DNA from: an uncultured Chthonomonas sp.
Lineage (GTDB): Bacteria > Armatimonadota > Chthonomonadetes > Chthonomonadales > Chthonomonadaceae
Assembly: GCA_903919615.1 (NCBI GenBank)
Contig: CAIXIX010000136.1
Location: forward strand, 1 to 64,000
Direction of reading: 5' to 3'
DNA length: 64,000 bases
Below, one piece after another: positions 32,259-41,294 of the stretch (positions within the stretch are counted from its first letter, which is position 1; each line of letters opens with the position of its first letter). Under the pieces are notes generated by a model. It searched no databases, had not been told where the DNA came from, and saw nothing but the letters and a program-made list of their open reading frames with translations. The translations under genes were made by a program, and so were the position numbers.

Positions 32259-32855
32259 TTGAGAAAGAAGACGGATATGAGAGCTATCACCTCAACACTA
32301 ATAAACATTGGAGCTGCTGCAGCACTTTTCTGCGTGCTTGGCCCGGCGGCTATGGCCCAGGATAAAGGCCTGATCGCATTCTGTCCGGCGGTTTACGATA
32401 AGGGCGATGGTATACCAGAATCCCGTGCCGAAGCGATACGCTTCACACGATTGACGCTCGAACACGCAGGCTATACAGTAGCAGATTACGACGCCATGAA
32501 GGCGAAGTGGACTGATCTTGGGATTGCAATGCCAGTTGAAGGTCAGCCGCCCACGCCGAGCGACCTGGCACGTTTTGGCAAGGCGGTGGGAGCGAAGTAT
32601 GTTCTTGAGCCTGAATTCGACTTTAGCGCCAACAGAAATTGGAATGTTGACAAATACACGACGGTGAAGGCCGCGATGAACATCTTTAAGGCTTCGGATG
32701 GCGTGCGTGTATACAAACAGACCGAGACCATAAGCAAGTCACCAAAGTCCTCCGAAGATTTTCGTGCGCTTTCACAGGCTGGCCGCGAGCAGCGGGTCGT
32801 CGATCAGGCTATTGATGTTTCACTGGCCAGATTCGGGCGGCGTGCGATACGCTAG
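32259..32855 (+). CDS. secreted hypothetical protein
   Basis: signal peptide, ORF follows GH10 in the same direction. Confidence 0.6.
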   Translation: MRKKTDMRAITSTLINIGAAAALFCVLGPAAMAQDKGLIAFCPAVYDKGDGIPESRAEAIRFTRLTLEHAGYTVADYDAMKAKWTDLGIAMPVEGQPPTPSDLARFGKAVGAKYVLEPEFDFSANRNWNVDKYTTVKAAMNIFKASDGVRVYKQTETISKSPKSSEDFRALSQAGREQRVVDQAIDVSLARFGRRAIR

Positions 32856-32978
32856 CGGGAGGGGAATCTCACGCAAAGTATCCCAACGGGCAGGCACGAC
32901 CCCGTGTGTGATGAACGTAGCCAGATCGGCGGACATAGGCGCGCTCAAACACAGCTAAAAACGGCGTTTGTCGACAGA

Positions 32979-33125
32979 GTGGGTTACGGGACCCTCACCC
33001 AGGTACACTGTGCGCGCCCGAATTCATCCCATGCCTGGCTCCCTCATTCTTCGGGCGGCATAGGAGCCCTGGGGAGAAGCGCATAGGGCCTCCTCTTTCC
33101 GCTTGAGTCTCTCGCCGCTCGGGCG
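32979..33125. repeat. dispersed non-coding repeat, left block
   Basis: TACGGGACCCTCACCCAGGTACACTGTGCGCGCCCGAATTCATCCCATGCCTGGCTCCCTCATTCTTCGGGCGGCATAGGAGCCCTGGGGAGAAG near-identical at 51072. Confidence 0.85.
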
Positions 33126-33205
33126 CACACAGGGGACCCGGTGTCCGGTGTCGGGAATCAGGACGGCCATTATGCCTGCCGGAATGAGACCGTTTCTGAG
33201 GCACA

Positions 33206-33395
33206 CGCCGCCTGAATTGGTAGTTGCGCTGCTTGCTGCGCATCAATTCAGCTTGCAAAGTGCCTCCATCCGAAGGTGCCACATACGGCCCTCGGCCCTA
33301 AATCGTCCGTTTGAAGACGCATGCCGCATCCAGTTCACATGAACAGCTTACAGCCAACGTCATTCCGATGAAGCGACAAAGGGTTCGGAGCCGCT
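33206..33395. repeat. dispersed non-coding repeat, right block
   Basis: GCCGCCTGAATTGGTAGTTGCGCTGCTTGCTGCGCATCAATTC shared with 6121 and 10181. Confidence 0.8.
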
Positions 33396-33483
33396 GACTG
33401 CTATTTCGCGACTGAGGAATCCGGCCGCATGTTCTGCGCAATCTGTGAACAATTAAGTCGGTCAGACACCTGATCAGCGTTCA

Positions 33484-33954
33484 TCAACTCGCGTCCGGAT
33501 CGAACAGGCTGGCGGTCGTATCGGGCGGGCTGGCAGCTTTGGTTTTCTTAGCCCGCGGTTTCCTCGGCGATCTCGCTTTGCTCTTTAGAGCATCTGCGAT
33601 TCGTCTAAAGCTCTTCAGTGTATCCAGCTTGCTGCGCGAGTCAAGATACATCTCATTGTCTGGCTCGAGTTGTTCCCACATCTGCAATCAGAGTTCTGCG
33701 TTTTCCGGCTTGTCTCGCAGCGAAGCAAGCTTTATCCACACCGAAGCGCTTGCCGAAGCGTGAGTGAACTCGCTATAGCATTGGTTGTTCTTCGAGTAGT
33801 GACAGCGCCGCACGGCAGGTAAAATAGCAACAAACGGATTTATGTGGAATGATCGATGCCACGCAACATGGACCTGATTAATTTTCTCACCCTTGGCATT
33901 CCTCGCCGATATCAACTTGGCAAACTCGCACGGTTGTTTGCTCATGCGCGACAC
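33484..33954 (-). pseudogene. hypothetical gene interrupted by an in-frame TGA
   Basis: continuous frame ...WIKLASLRDKPENAEL[TGA]LQMWEQLEPDNEMYLDSRSKLDTLKSFRRIADALKSKA. Confidence 0.4.
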
Positions 33955-34905
33955 AGTGTATCAGGTGGCCGCCGGATGCAAGGAATCATCGAGTATGATG
34001 AGTGCCTGGATATTGCCCGCGCTCTTGAGCGGTGGGACTTAGTGCGCTATCTGCGGATGATGCTGGCGGGACTCTACGTAGAGCAGCACGACCATACTAA
34101 AGCTCGTTTGCATTACACCGAAGCAGTTAACGTTGCGCGCAGCCTTAAAGATCTACCATCACTAGCTCACGCGCGTTGTGCTCTCGCTTCGGTTGTAGGC
34201 ATGATGGGCGATTATACGCTTGCGGAGCGTCTTTGCGAAGAGGCTCACGAGTTCTTTCATACATCTGATGATTCCATAGGCCTGGCCTCGGTTTGCATGG
34301 TTCGGGCGGATATGGCTCAGACCACGACGGACGCAAGAAAACACTATTCGGATGCACTTGCGCTCTACGAAAAGGCGCAATCGCGCATCGGCGTTCTTGG
34401 CGCACTGCTTTCATTAGGCCACTTGGCAGAACCGGGACGCGATAATACCAACGAAAGATTATCTCTGACCCGTTGCCTGACAATGTGCGACGAAGAGCAC
34501 GACGTCCGAACTCAGGCGTATGCGCTTAACAATCTGGCAAATATAGATCGCTTCGATGGGAACCTGCATTCCGCTGCGACGAGGTACAACCAAAGTCTTA
34601 AGCTCAAGCAACAGCTGGATGATGAATGGGCAATCTCCTACACGCTAGATGGCTGTGCCAACCTGGCAGCCTGCTGGGGCGAGGTTCAGAAGGCGGCTCA
34701 GTTGTATGGCGCCGCAGACGCCATTCGTATGCGGCTTGGCACTCCGCTGGAGCGCAGTCGGCTATCTCTTTACAGTGAGGAGGTCAATGCCACCCGCCGT
34801 TCGCTTGGGGAAGAGCCCTTTGAGATCTGGTGGCGCGTCGGGACGCAGATGAGCGTTGATGACGCAGTTGAGCTTGCGCTCGGCCTCGTGGGACCGGGCG
34901 AATAG
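33856..34905 (+). CDS. tetratricopeptide repeat protein
   Basis: TPR-like helices (ALNNLANIDRFDGNLHSAATRYNQSLKLKQQLDDEWAISYTLDGCANLAA); resembles C-terminal halves of large AAA/LuxR regulators. Confidence 0.8.
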   Translation: MPRNMDLINFLTLGIPRRYQLGKLARLFAHARHSVSGGRRMQGIIEYDECLDIARALERWDLVRYLRMMLAGLYVEQHDHTKARLHYTEAVNVARSLKDLPSLAHARCALASVVGMMGDYTLAERLCEEAHEFFHTSDDSIGLASVCMVRADMAQTTTDARKHYSDALALYEKAQSRIGVLGALLSLGHLAEPGRDNTNERLSLTRCLTMCDEEHDVRTQAYALNNLANIDRFDGNLHSAATRYNQSLKLKQQLDDEWAISYTLDGCANLAACWGEVQKAAQLYGAADAIRMRLGTPLERSRLSLYSEEVNATRRSLGEEPFEIWWRVGTQMSVDDAVELALGLVGPGE

Positions 34906-34918
34906 GTCCACCACCCCA

Positions 34919-35034
34919 CTAACCCCTCAAACCCTCAATCTTCCCACGAATCACATCCAGACTTGCGCGCCGCATGTCGATCCAGTTAATGTCCATGCTG
35001 AGCATGTCTCATTGTCCTGACATCCACTGTGCCC
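34919..35034 (-). pseudogene. pepF 3'-terminal fragment, truncated by IS1182-like element
   Basis: minus strand DMLSMDINWIDMRRASLDVIRGKIEGLRG*, compare pepF FGIDTHSVEFWRSSLDVIRIQIGEFDQLIG*. Confidence 0.7.
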
Positions 35035-36864
35035 CTAGAAGCGCGGTCGAAAAGTCGGTTTTTCACGGCATTTCGTGTTGCCTGCGTTTAGCCTGGCTGG
35101 TAATACCGCATTTTGACGAATGCCCCCACCAGCGATGCTCTTGTGAGCCTTGGTCGGCCTGCAGGTGAGCATCCAGTTCCAAATGAGCGCGTAAATAGGC
35201 ACCAAGAGTCCTGATTGCGCTCCGGATCCTGTATTCTGGTTCCACGCCAGCCTGAAGTTGGCGATAGCACACGCCATCATAAGTTGAATCCGGGTCTTTT
35301 CGCGTCCCTTGTACCGTGACTGGCCTATTCCAAGTTGCGCCAGTCGAGCCAATCGATGTTCCACAACAACTCGTTTACGAAGATGGGCGCGTCCCTCCGG
35401 TGTCTTCTGGTAACGTCGCGCCTCCCGTATCGTCGCTTCCTGAGGGTGAACTGTGATCCTGCGTCCTCCCTTGGCTTTAGTGCACGCGCTCCTCAGTGGA
35501 CAATCAGCACATAGGCGGCCAAACTGGAAGTGTTTGCTGCCCTCCTCTGTGTAGTATTTGGTGCTTGTGTGACCCGCAGGACATCTGACCGTGTCGTTTT
35601 CCAGATCAATCGTGAACGCGCTCTTGGGGTAGAGACCGTCACGTGAAGGCTCATGCGGTACCTTTGCTATCAGAACCCGACCGGCATCCGCAAACTCCTG
35701 TCTCGTCGGCCCACCGCCATACGCACAGTCGGCGGCGGTTTCTTCAACCGCCATGTCTGTGTTGTGCTCAGCCCGTTTGACCAACTCAAGCGCTCCAGAG
35801 GCGTCGGCGGCATCCCCGGCAAGTACGTTGAAGGCAACAATGATACCGCTGTCCTGGTCGACAGCGATGTCGGCTTTGTGTCCGTTAAATCGTTTGGAGG
35901 AGCTTTTTCTGCCGTGGCGCACATCCGGATCGGTTGCCGAAGGCATCCGGCCCCTGGCCGTACCGTCTTTAATAGTAGACTGCTCCGATCCGTCGTCGTT
36001 CTTCTTGGTCTCAATATCCTGCAGCATAAGCTGCTCCAGCAGTTTAGCCGCCTCTCTGACCGCATCGGTACCATGTGAGCCGGCCAGAGATAGCAGGCGC
36101 TTTGCATCGATGACGATCTCAGTCAGCACACAACTGCGTGCCTGTTCATCGCTCCAGTCGATATCAGCGCTCGCCTTGATGCTCGGTTCGGTGTATCGGT
36201 TCAAATCGTGTACGAGAAGATACGCATCTGTATCTTGTCCGGCGATCTTAGCCAGCGCACGCGCCAGTTGCCTGATTCCTGTAGCTACCAGGTTAAATGT
36301 ATCTTGAACGGAACCACGACCACGTATCGGCTTGGTGTCAATTGCGACCTGAAGTGCGCGCCCCTTCAACAAGCCAGCGCGCTTTGCTTCCTTGATGCTT
36401 GAAGCGAAGATCGCTTCGACTTCACGATGAAGGTCAAGATGAGCACGAAACAATTGAAGGGTGCTTTTGGCGCAATACTCATTCCCGGCGGCTGTGCGCA
36501 AAACCGCTGCCCAGCGCAGATCGCATGCGGTGCGAGCGATAGCCTCTTCGTCAGACACCTGAGCCTCAGCTTGCATCAGATAGATCAGCGCAAGCTGCGA
36601 CGGCGGTACGCTAGGACGCCCCATCTTCGTCGAATAGAACGCCGCGAAATCATCGTCGCTGAACAACCTGGGCGCGGCTACTGCGAGTTGTGCGTGAAAC
36701 GAACCTGGTTTGAGTGCGTAGTCAAACACATTACCCACGTCATACAGGGGCATCTGAGCACTGCGCTTCCCGATCATACCGCTGCTTACCTCCAAGAACG
36801 TCCGTGGAGGTATGATTCGAAACACGCTAACGAAATGACTCTTTCTCAAAGCCCCAAAAACCAA
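35035..36864 (-). CDS. IS1182-like transposase
   Basis: PSQLALIYLMQAEAQVSDEEAIARTACDLRWA (DUF772-like) and DDE domain (DKxADIAVDQDSGIIVAFNVLAGDAADA); start likely internal (MPLYDVGNVFDYALKPGSF). Confidence 0.9.
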   Translation of the reverse strand: MVFGALRKSHFVSVFRIIPPRTFLEVSSGMIGKRSAQMPLYDVGNVFDYALKPGSFHAQLAVAAPRLFSDDDFAAFYSTKMGRPSVPPSQLALIYLMQAEAQVSDEEAIARTACDLRWAAVLRTAAGNEYCAKSTLQLFRAHLDLHREVEAIFASSIKEAKRAGLLKGRALQVAIDTKPIRGRGSVQDTFNLVATGIRQLARALAKIAGQDTDAYLLVHDLNRYTEPSIKASADIDWSDEQARSCVLTEIVIDAKRLLSLAGSHGTDAVREAAKLLEQLMLQDIETKKNDDGSEQSTIKDGTARGRMPSATDPDVRHGRKSSSKRFNGHKADIAVDQDSGIIVAFNVLAGDAADASGALELVKRAEHNTDMAVEETAADCAYGGGPTRQEFADAGRVLIAKVPHEPSRDGLYPKSAFTIDLENDTVRCPAGHTSTKYYTEEGSKHFQFGRLCADCPLRSACTKAKGGRRITVHPQEATIREARRYQKTPEGRAHLRKRVVVEHRLARLAQLGIGQSRYKGREKTRIQLMMACAIANFRLAWNQNTGSGAQSGLLVPIYALIWNWMLTCRPTKAHKSIAGGGIRQNAVLPARLNAGNTKCREKPTFRPRF

Positions 36865-36923
36865 CTATTTCGAAAATGCTCGTCCGGCACATGAGAAAAC
36901 CGATTTTTCGGCCGCGCTTCTAG
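35035..36923 (-). mobile_element. IS1182-like insertion sequence
   Basis: terminal inverted repeats CTAGAAGCGCGGTCGAAAAGTCGGTTTTTC / CTAGAAGCGCGGCCGAAAAATCGGTTTTCTC enclosing one transposase. Confidence 0.88.
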
Positions 36924-37133
36924 ACAGCAATCAGATTCCGTGCGGTCGAACTGGTGTTGCCGATCATGTATCAACTCGTTCTCCGTGTTAGTGAAAAGTC
37001 AATCTCCCGATGTCATGCTGGATAAATCGCATGATAGCATGTTGATTTAAATAGTGAATTGTGATATTATTAAATATCAGCATAATATGCTGAGAATTAA
37101 TTCACTGCTGATGTGTTGAAGTGGAGGTTTTAG

Positions 37134-37514
37134 ATGTCTCGAGTTGAATCGCTGGTCAAACAAAAGCTAAGTCCGCGTGCTGGCGAGGTCGCTCCCACTG
37201 CGAACCGAATTACTGTACGCTTGGATGATCGCGCGCACTGGAAACTTGTTACTATGAGCACCAGATTTGGCATGAGCAAGTCCGCGACTGCGGAAGATCT
37301 GATCGAGTCGGCCATTGACGATGCTTTTAAGCTGTTCTTCAACATGCTAGATGACGACGGAAAGGCGGAAATACTGCACGATCCGAGCTTTGGTGCCGTT
37401 GAAGATATAGCACTAGCGGAAGCGCTTGATCTTGCTGGGGGCGATGAAGCGCTGCAAAGGTTAGGCAGTGTTTACGAATTGAAACACACAACCCCCGCCC
37501 GCAAGCGAATATAG
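37134..37514 (+). CDS. ribbon-helix-helix (CopG-like) DNA-binding protein
   Basis: NRITVRLDDRAHWKLVTMSTRFGMSKSATAEDLIESAIDDAF. Confidence 0.6.
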   Translation: MSRVESLVKQKLSPRAGEVAPTANRITVRLDDRAHWKLVTMSTRFGMSKSATAEDLIESAIDDAFKLFFNMLDDDGKAEILHDPSFGAVEDIALAEALDLAGGDEALQRLGSVYELKHTTPARKRI

Positions 37515-37654
37515 GCGGTACGATGACGCCCTGGCGACAGAATGCCATTGCCGCGCAAGACGCGGCCGCTTGAAACATCGGGAATCTCGACGTTGCCAAC
37601 GCCGAGATCATATAGGGTCGAGCCAGAATTCTAAATGATCGGCCCCTCATATAA

Positions 37655-38026
37655 ATGGGATTTGGCCTATCAAGGGAGGTTACTGAAATGAGATCTTATT
37701 GTGTGGTTCCGTTTTCCGCTGAAACTTCGTATGGAAGCGGCCCGGATATTAACGAGATTTCGCAATGGCGCCGGGAGTTGATTGTGCGGCTACGCGCTTT
37801 GGACGGCAAATCAACCGCTCACCAACCCGAAACCTTAGCAGCCACTATCCAACGACTGACATATGAAAGAATGATACCGAGGCCAATCGCCTCAATGATG
37901 CGAACCATCACCGCGACTCGAAATGAGATGGAATACGAATCGAGACAAATATCTCCCGCCGAGGGCGTGGCTGTACGTGCGTGCTGTGACGCGGTTAATC
38001 AATGGTTCGACGCACTAACGAACTGA
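37655..38026 (+). CDS. hypothetical protein
   Basis: ORF only; probable start MRSYCVVPFS at 37688. Confidence 0.45.
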   Translation: MGFGLSREVTEMRSYCVVPFSAETSYGSGPDINEISQWRRELIVRLRALDGKSTAHQPETLAATIQRLTYERMIPRPIASMMRTITATRNEMEYESRQISPAEGVAVRACCDAVNQWFDALTN

Positions 38027-38096
38027 TGGAGGGGTCCCACAATGGCGACGCTGTTATCCGCAAATGCAAGTTTGAGTCGGGTTTTGATCTGCGCAT

Positions 38097-38303
38097 TTAG
38101 CTGTCGACACCCGCACAATACCGCTTGTCGTGGGTGACAGCGTCCGCTACCCGAAAGGGGCTCAGGAACTCATCGTCGCGCACCTCGAATCTGGCCGTTT
38201 CGGATGTTTTGAGGTATTGCGAATAGAGCCCGAGGCCGAAGGGCAATCCGAAGGTGTAGGGGTAGTTGTAGAAGGTTGGTCCGTAGTAATGGCCCTTAAC
38301 CGT
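38097..38303 (-). pseudogene. pepF 3' region fragment (divergent)
   Basis: VKGHYYGPTFYNYPYTFGLPFGLGLYSQYLKTSETARFEVRDDEFLS. Confidence 0.85.
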
Positions 38304-38411
38304 TAACTCTCGTCCGCATATCTCATTTTGGACGACTCGATACGTCATGCGGTCTACCTAACCTGCGTAATGCACTACGGATGGGCGTCCATCGGTACAC
38401 CGGAATGTGCT

Positions 38412-38600
38412 GTGATCTAGTCAGTCGCTCGCAGACGATTAGTTTTGCCGAGCAGCTTAGCGTCACCGACCACCAAAATTGGCCGGTCTGCCATGTTGTC
38501 GAAAAGATACGATAGCGCCCGTAGCGCGATCGTAACGCAGTCGATATCCTCCGACTTCTCCTCGGCATGTTGGATAAGCGCGACGAGCTTATTGCGTCAG
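38412..38600 (-). pseudogene. remnant of unidentified gene
   Basis: minus-strand peptide KLVALIQHAEEKSEDIDCVTIALRALSYLFDNMADRPILVVGDAKLLGKTNRLRATD* not in the ORF track. Confidence 0.35.
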
Positions 38601-38763
38601 CGCTTGGCCCGAAGATAGCGTCCAGGCTCAAGGATACACTCTCAACGCCATAGTGATACGACTCTAACTGCAACTTCTTTGGGGGACACTCTGTCATGGA
38701 CTCTACAAGGATCAAAACCATTATCTGTGCTTTCCAGGTAATTCGTCGCTAGAGTTAAACTTA

Positions 38764-39522
38764 ATGTCCCAGAATGTGCTCGATCATTTAATCAGTAACG
38801 TTGAAGTTGAAGTTCAGGCAATCAAGATGCTTCTCGCGTCATGCGATCTAGGGTCGCCAGGGTTAACCGCATTCGATAGCTTGGCACTTTCGCTCGCGTC
38901 AAAGGAGTTGGTGAATGTAGCAGATGTACTTCTGCTCGTGCGGAGCGGGCGCGGACAGGGGGCACTCTCCTTAATTAGGAGCGTCTGGGAGAGCGGTGTA
39001 TTGCTCGACTACGTTCTGCGGTGTTCAAACACACCAGAAGAACTCTCGTACGCAATCTTTCTTGAAGATGAGGTGAAGACTGGAAAGTGGGCTAAGCGAG
39101 CTGGCCTCTGGGACAAGCTGCCGGCTAATCGCAAGGCAGAGTACTCTCAGTCAGAGTACGACCTCGATGCGTTGAGCCAGGACATAAAAGCAGCATTAGA
39201 ACTAAACATCCAATCAAGGTTCGACAAAGTCAGGCGCATCGAGCCATTGAGATGGCCACCGATCATAATACAAGATGTCTCTGTCAACCAGTATGAAGCT
39301 CTGTTCCGATATTCCTCACGATCAGTTCACGGCGGGGTAGCTGGTACTCGGCAATCAGTGACAGACTTGATCGGTTCGAGCGATCAAAGTGAATTCGACG
39401 AGGTTGCGCTCGCTGGCATATTGGCTACGGCGGCCCAATCAATACATAACCTGGTAGATGCATGGATTGAAGGAACGCGGATGACCGGGCTCTCGGATCG
39501 GTGGAATTCACCCAGTGACTGA
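38764..39522 (+). CDS. DUF5677-like protein
   Basis: LIRSVWESGVLLDYVL...YRYSSRSVHGG-type pattern. Confidence 0.6.
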   Translation: MSQNVLDHLISNVEVEVQAIKMLLASCDLGSPGLTAFDSLALSLASKELVNVADVLLLVRSGRGQGALSLIRSVWESGVLLDYVLRCSNTPEELSYAIFLEDEVKTGKWAKRAGLWDKLPANRKAEYSQSEYDLDALSQDIKAALELNIQSRFDKVRRIEPLRWPPIIIQDVSVNQYEALFRYSSRSVHGGVAGTRQSVTDLIGSSDQSEFDEVALAGILATAAQSIHNLVDAWIEGTRMTGLSDRWNSPSD

Positions 39523-39595
39523 AATCCAAAACACATGCACATTCCCTAAAGCGGTTTAGGCCCGCTTTGATCAGATCGTATTCAAAGGTAATGAT

Positions 39596-40780
39596 ATGGC
39601 GGGAACGCAGCGAAATGACCAATGTCCGTGTGGAAGTGGCAGCAAGTACAAGAAGTGTTGCCTTAATAAGCATTCGCAACCACTGAAACCGGCTGCAGAT
39701 AACGGAACAGCTCCGAATGGTGGAGATCGATATCCATTGATAGATCGCAGCACAACTCCTGATTTCGATGTCCATGGCTACTTACACCGAGAAACAATAA
39801 CGACAACGTTCACATACAAGGATCTACCTGAAGGCGTTACCGAACAGCCGCGGCCCGAAGGATCTCAGGGAGTATACGACGTCGAATTTACTCTGCAGCC
39901 GCCCTCGCGGATCATCATGGACAGCCACAATTTTGAGTGCGGCGCCGGTCTAAAGGGCGGCTCACTCATCGCGATCGCAAAGCCGGTCCCGAGAACTGGC
40001 ACTGATATAGATCGCATGAATATTGATGTGTTGGCAAATCCAATCGATCCAAATCAACCGCCGAGTCATCTCAAATTTCTGCTACTGCCGAACGATGAAG
40101 GTCACCTGTCGACCGTGTTCGTCTCAATTAATGCGAACAGCATGGCTGAGGCGGCTCGAGAAGCGTGGATCGGATTTGCGCCCGTGTTAAGCAAAATTGC
40201 GTTCATACACGATGTGCCGTTAGAAGTCTACAGAATTCGTACCGAAGAGCGGGCAACAAAAAGTGCTTCATGTACGTTTACACACCATATGTACAGACAA
40301 GTTGGTTTCGATCACAATACGTTCGGTCCGTTTGGTTCGGTCTCAATGCAATATCATCCGATGGTGTATTACCGTGAAGCGCTTGGCGCGAGCAGTCCAT
40401 TTTATCAATACCTTTGCTACTATAAGGTAATTGAGATGGTGATCAAGATGCGCCGAGAGCGTGTTGTCGCAGCTAAGAGGGAAGGTAAAGACCCTGACGT
40501 TACGACTGAACGGCTCATTGAAAATGAGTGGCTCACAAAGAATGTTGAAAAGAGACTTCTCTCAAGTGCTATTGGCAAAAAGGTTACGGAGCTTAAAGAT
40601 AAGCTTTTTCGGCCTGTCCGAAATCGGATTGCACACGAGCTACTGGAAGACGAGGAACCGACTGACACCAAGGCCGAAGACCTGCTCAATGAGGAGGAAG
40701 TCTTCAAAGTGCTGCCACTTATAAAGCATGTCGCGCGGCTGATGATAGTTACCGACATGACTCCGAAGGTGTCCCAGTAG
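39596..40780 (+). CDS. SEC-C motif protein with HEPN-like C-terminal domain
   Basis: N-terminal RNDQCPCGSGSKYKKCCLNKH; C-terminal LFRPVRNRIAHELL. Confidence 0.75.
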   Translation: MAGTQRNDQCPCGSGSKYKKCCLNKHSQPLKPAADNGTAPNGGDRYPLIDRSTTPDFDVHGYLHRETITTTFTYKDLPEGVTEQPRPEGSQGVYDVEFTLQPPSRIIMDSHNFECGAGLKGGSLIAIAKPVPRTGTDIDRMNIDVLANPIDPNQPPSHLKFLLLPNDEGHLSTVFVSINANSMAEAAREAWIGFAPVLSKIAFIHDVPLEVYRIRTEERATKSASCTFTHHMYRQVGFDHNTFGPFGSVSMQYHPMVYYREALGASSPFYQYLCYYKVIEMVIKMRRERVVAAKREGKDPDVTTERLIENEWLTKNVEKRLLSSAIGKKVTELKDKLFRPVRNRIAHELLEDEEPTDTKAEDLLNEEEVFKVLPLIKHVARLMIVTDMTPKVSQ

Positions 40781-40786
40781 GCATGT

Positions 40787-41290
40787 CTAAGCCAATTGAA
40801 TCTCAAAGTCAATCCATCTACCGCGATAAACCCTACTCACTTGATCGGAACAACAACCTTGTAGCCTCACCTTACCGCTGTACCCCATTGCTAGGAGTGC
40901 CTTCGAAATCTCCTCTGGTATCGCGAAGATATAGACACGAGTTCCGGGTTGTAACTCATACGGCAGCTTCTCTCCGAACGGTGGAAGTAGGTTATTAAAA
41001 TACTTGCCACCTTTTATCTAGAAATGTTGAGAAGCAAGGGTTACAGGAACTGCGCCGATATTCTCTACTAGCACGCAGATGACCGGGATCGAAAGCTTCG
41101 TGGCAGGCTGCATAATAGCTCAGTCTGGCTGAACCGTTACACGCAACCTGGCAGCTTTGTCGCGTCTGGCGACAAGCGCGTTATAGATGCCTAGTAGATC
41201 GTTTTTTAAAAACGTGTAGGTATTTTGCTCCCGGATGTTAGATTCTACCTTCGGGCCGCTGTTGGACGTGAAGTCCATGCGGCAGGAGGT
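40787..41290 (-). pseudogene. decayed gene with two in-frame stops, 5' end next to the IS630-like element
   Basis: one frame: MDFTSNSGPKVESNIREQNTYTFLKNDLLGIYNALVARRDKAARLRVTVQPD*AIMQPATKLSIPVICVLVENIGAVPVTLASQHF*IKGGKYFNNLLPPFGEKLPYELQPGTRVYIFAIPEEISKALLAMGYSGKVRLQGCCSDQVSRVYRGRWIDFEIQLA*. Confidence 0.6.
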
Positions 41291-41294
41291 GGAT

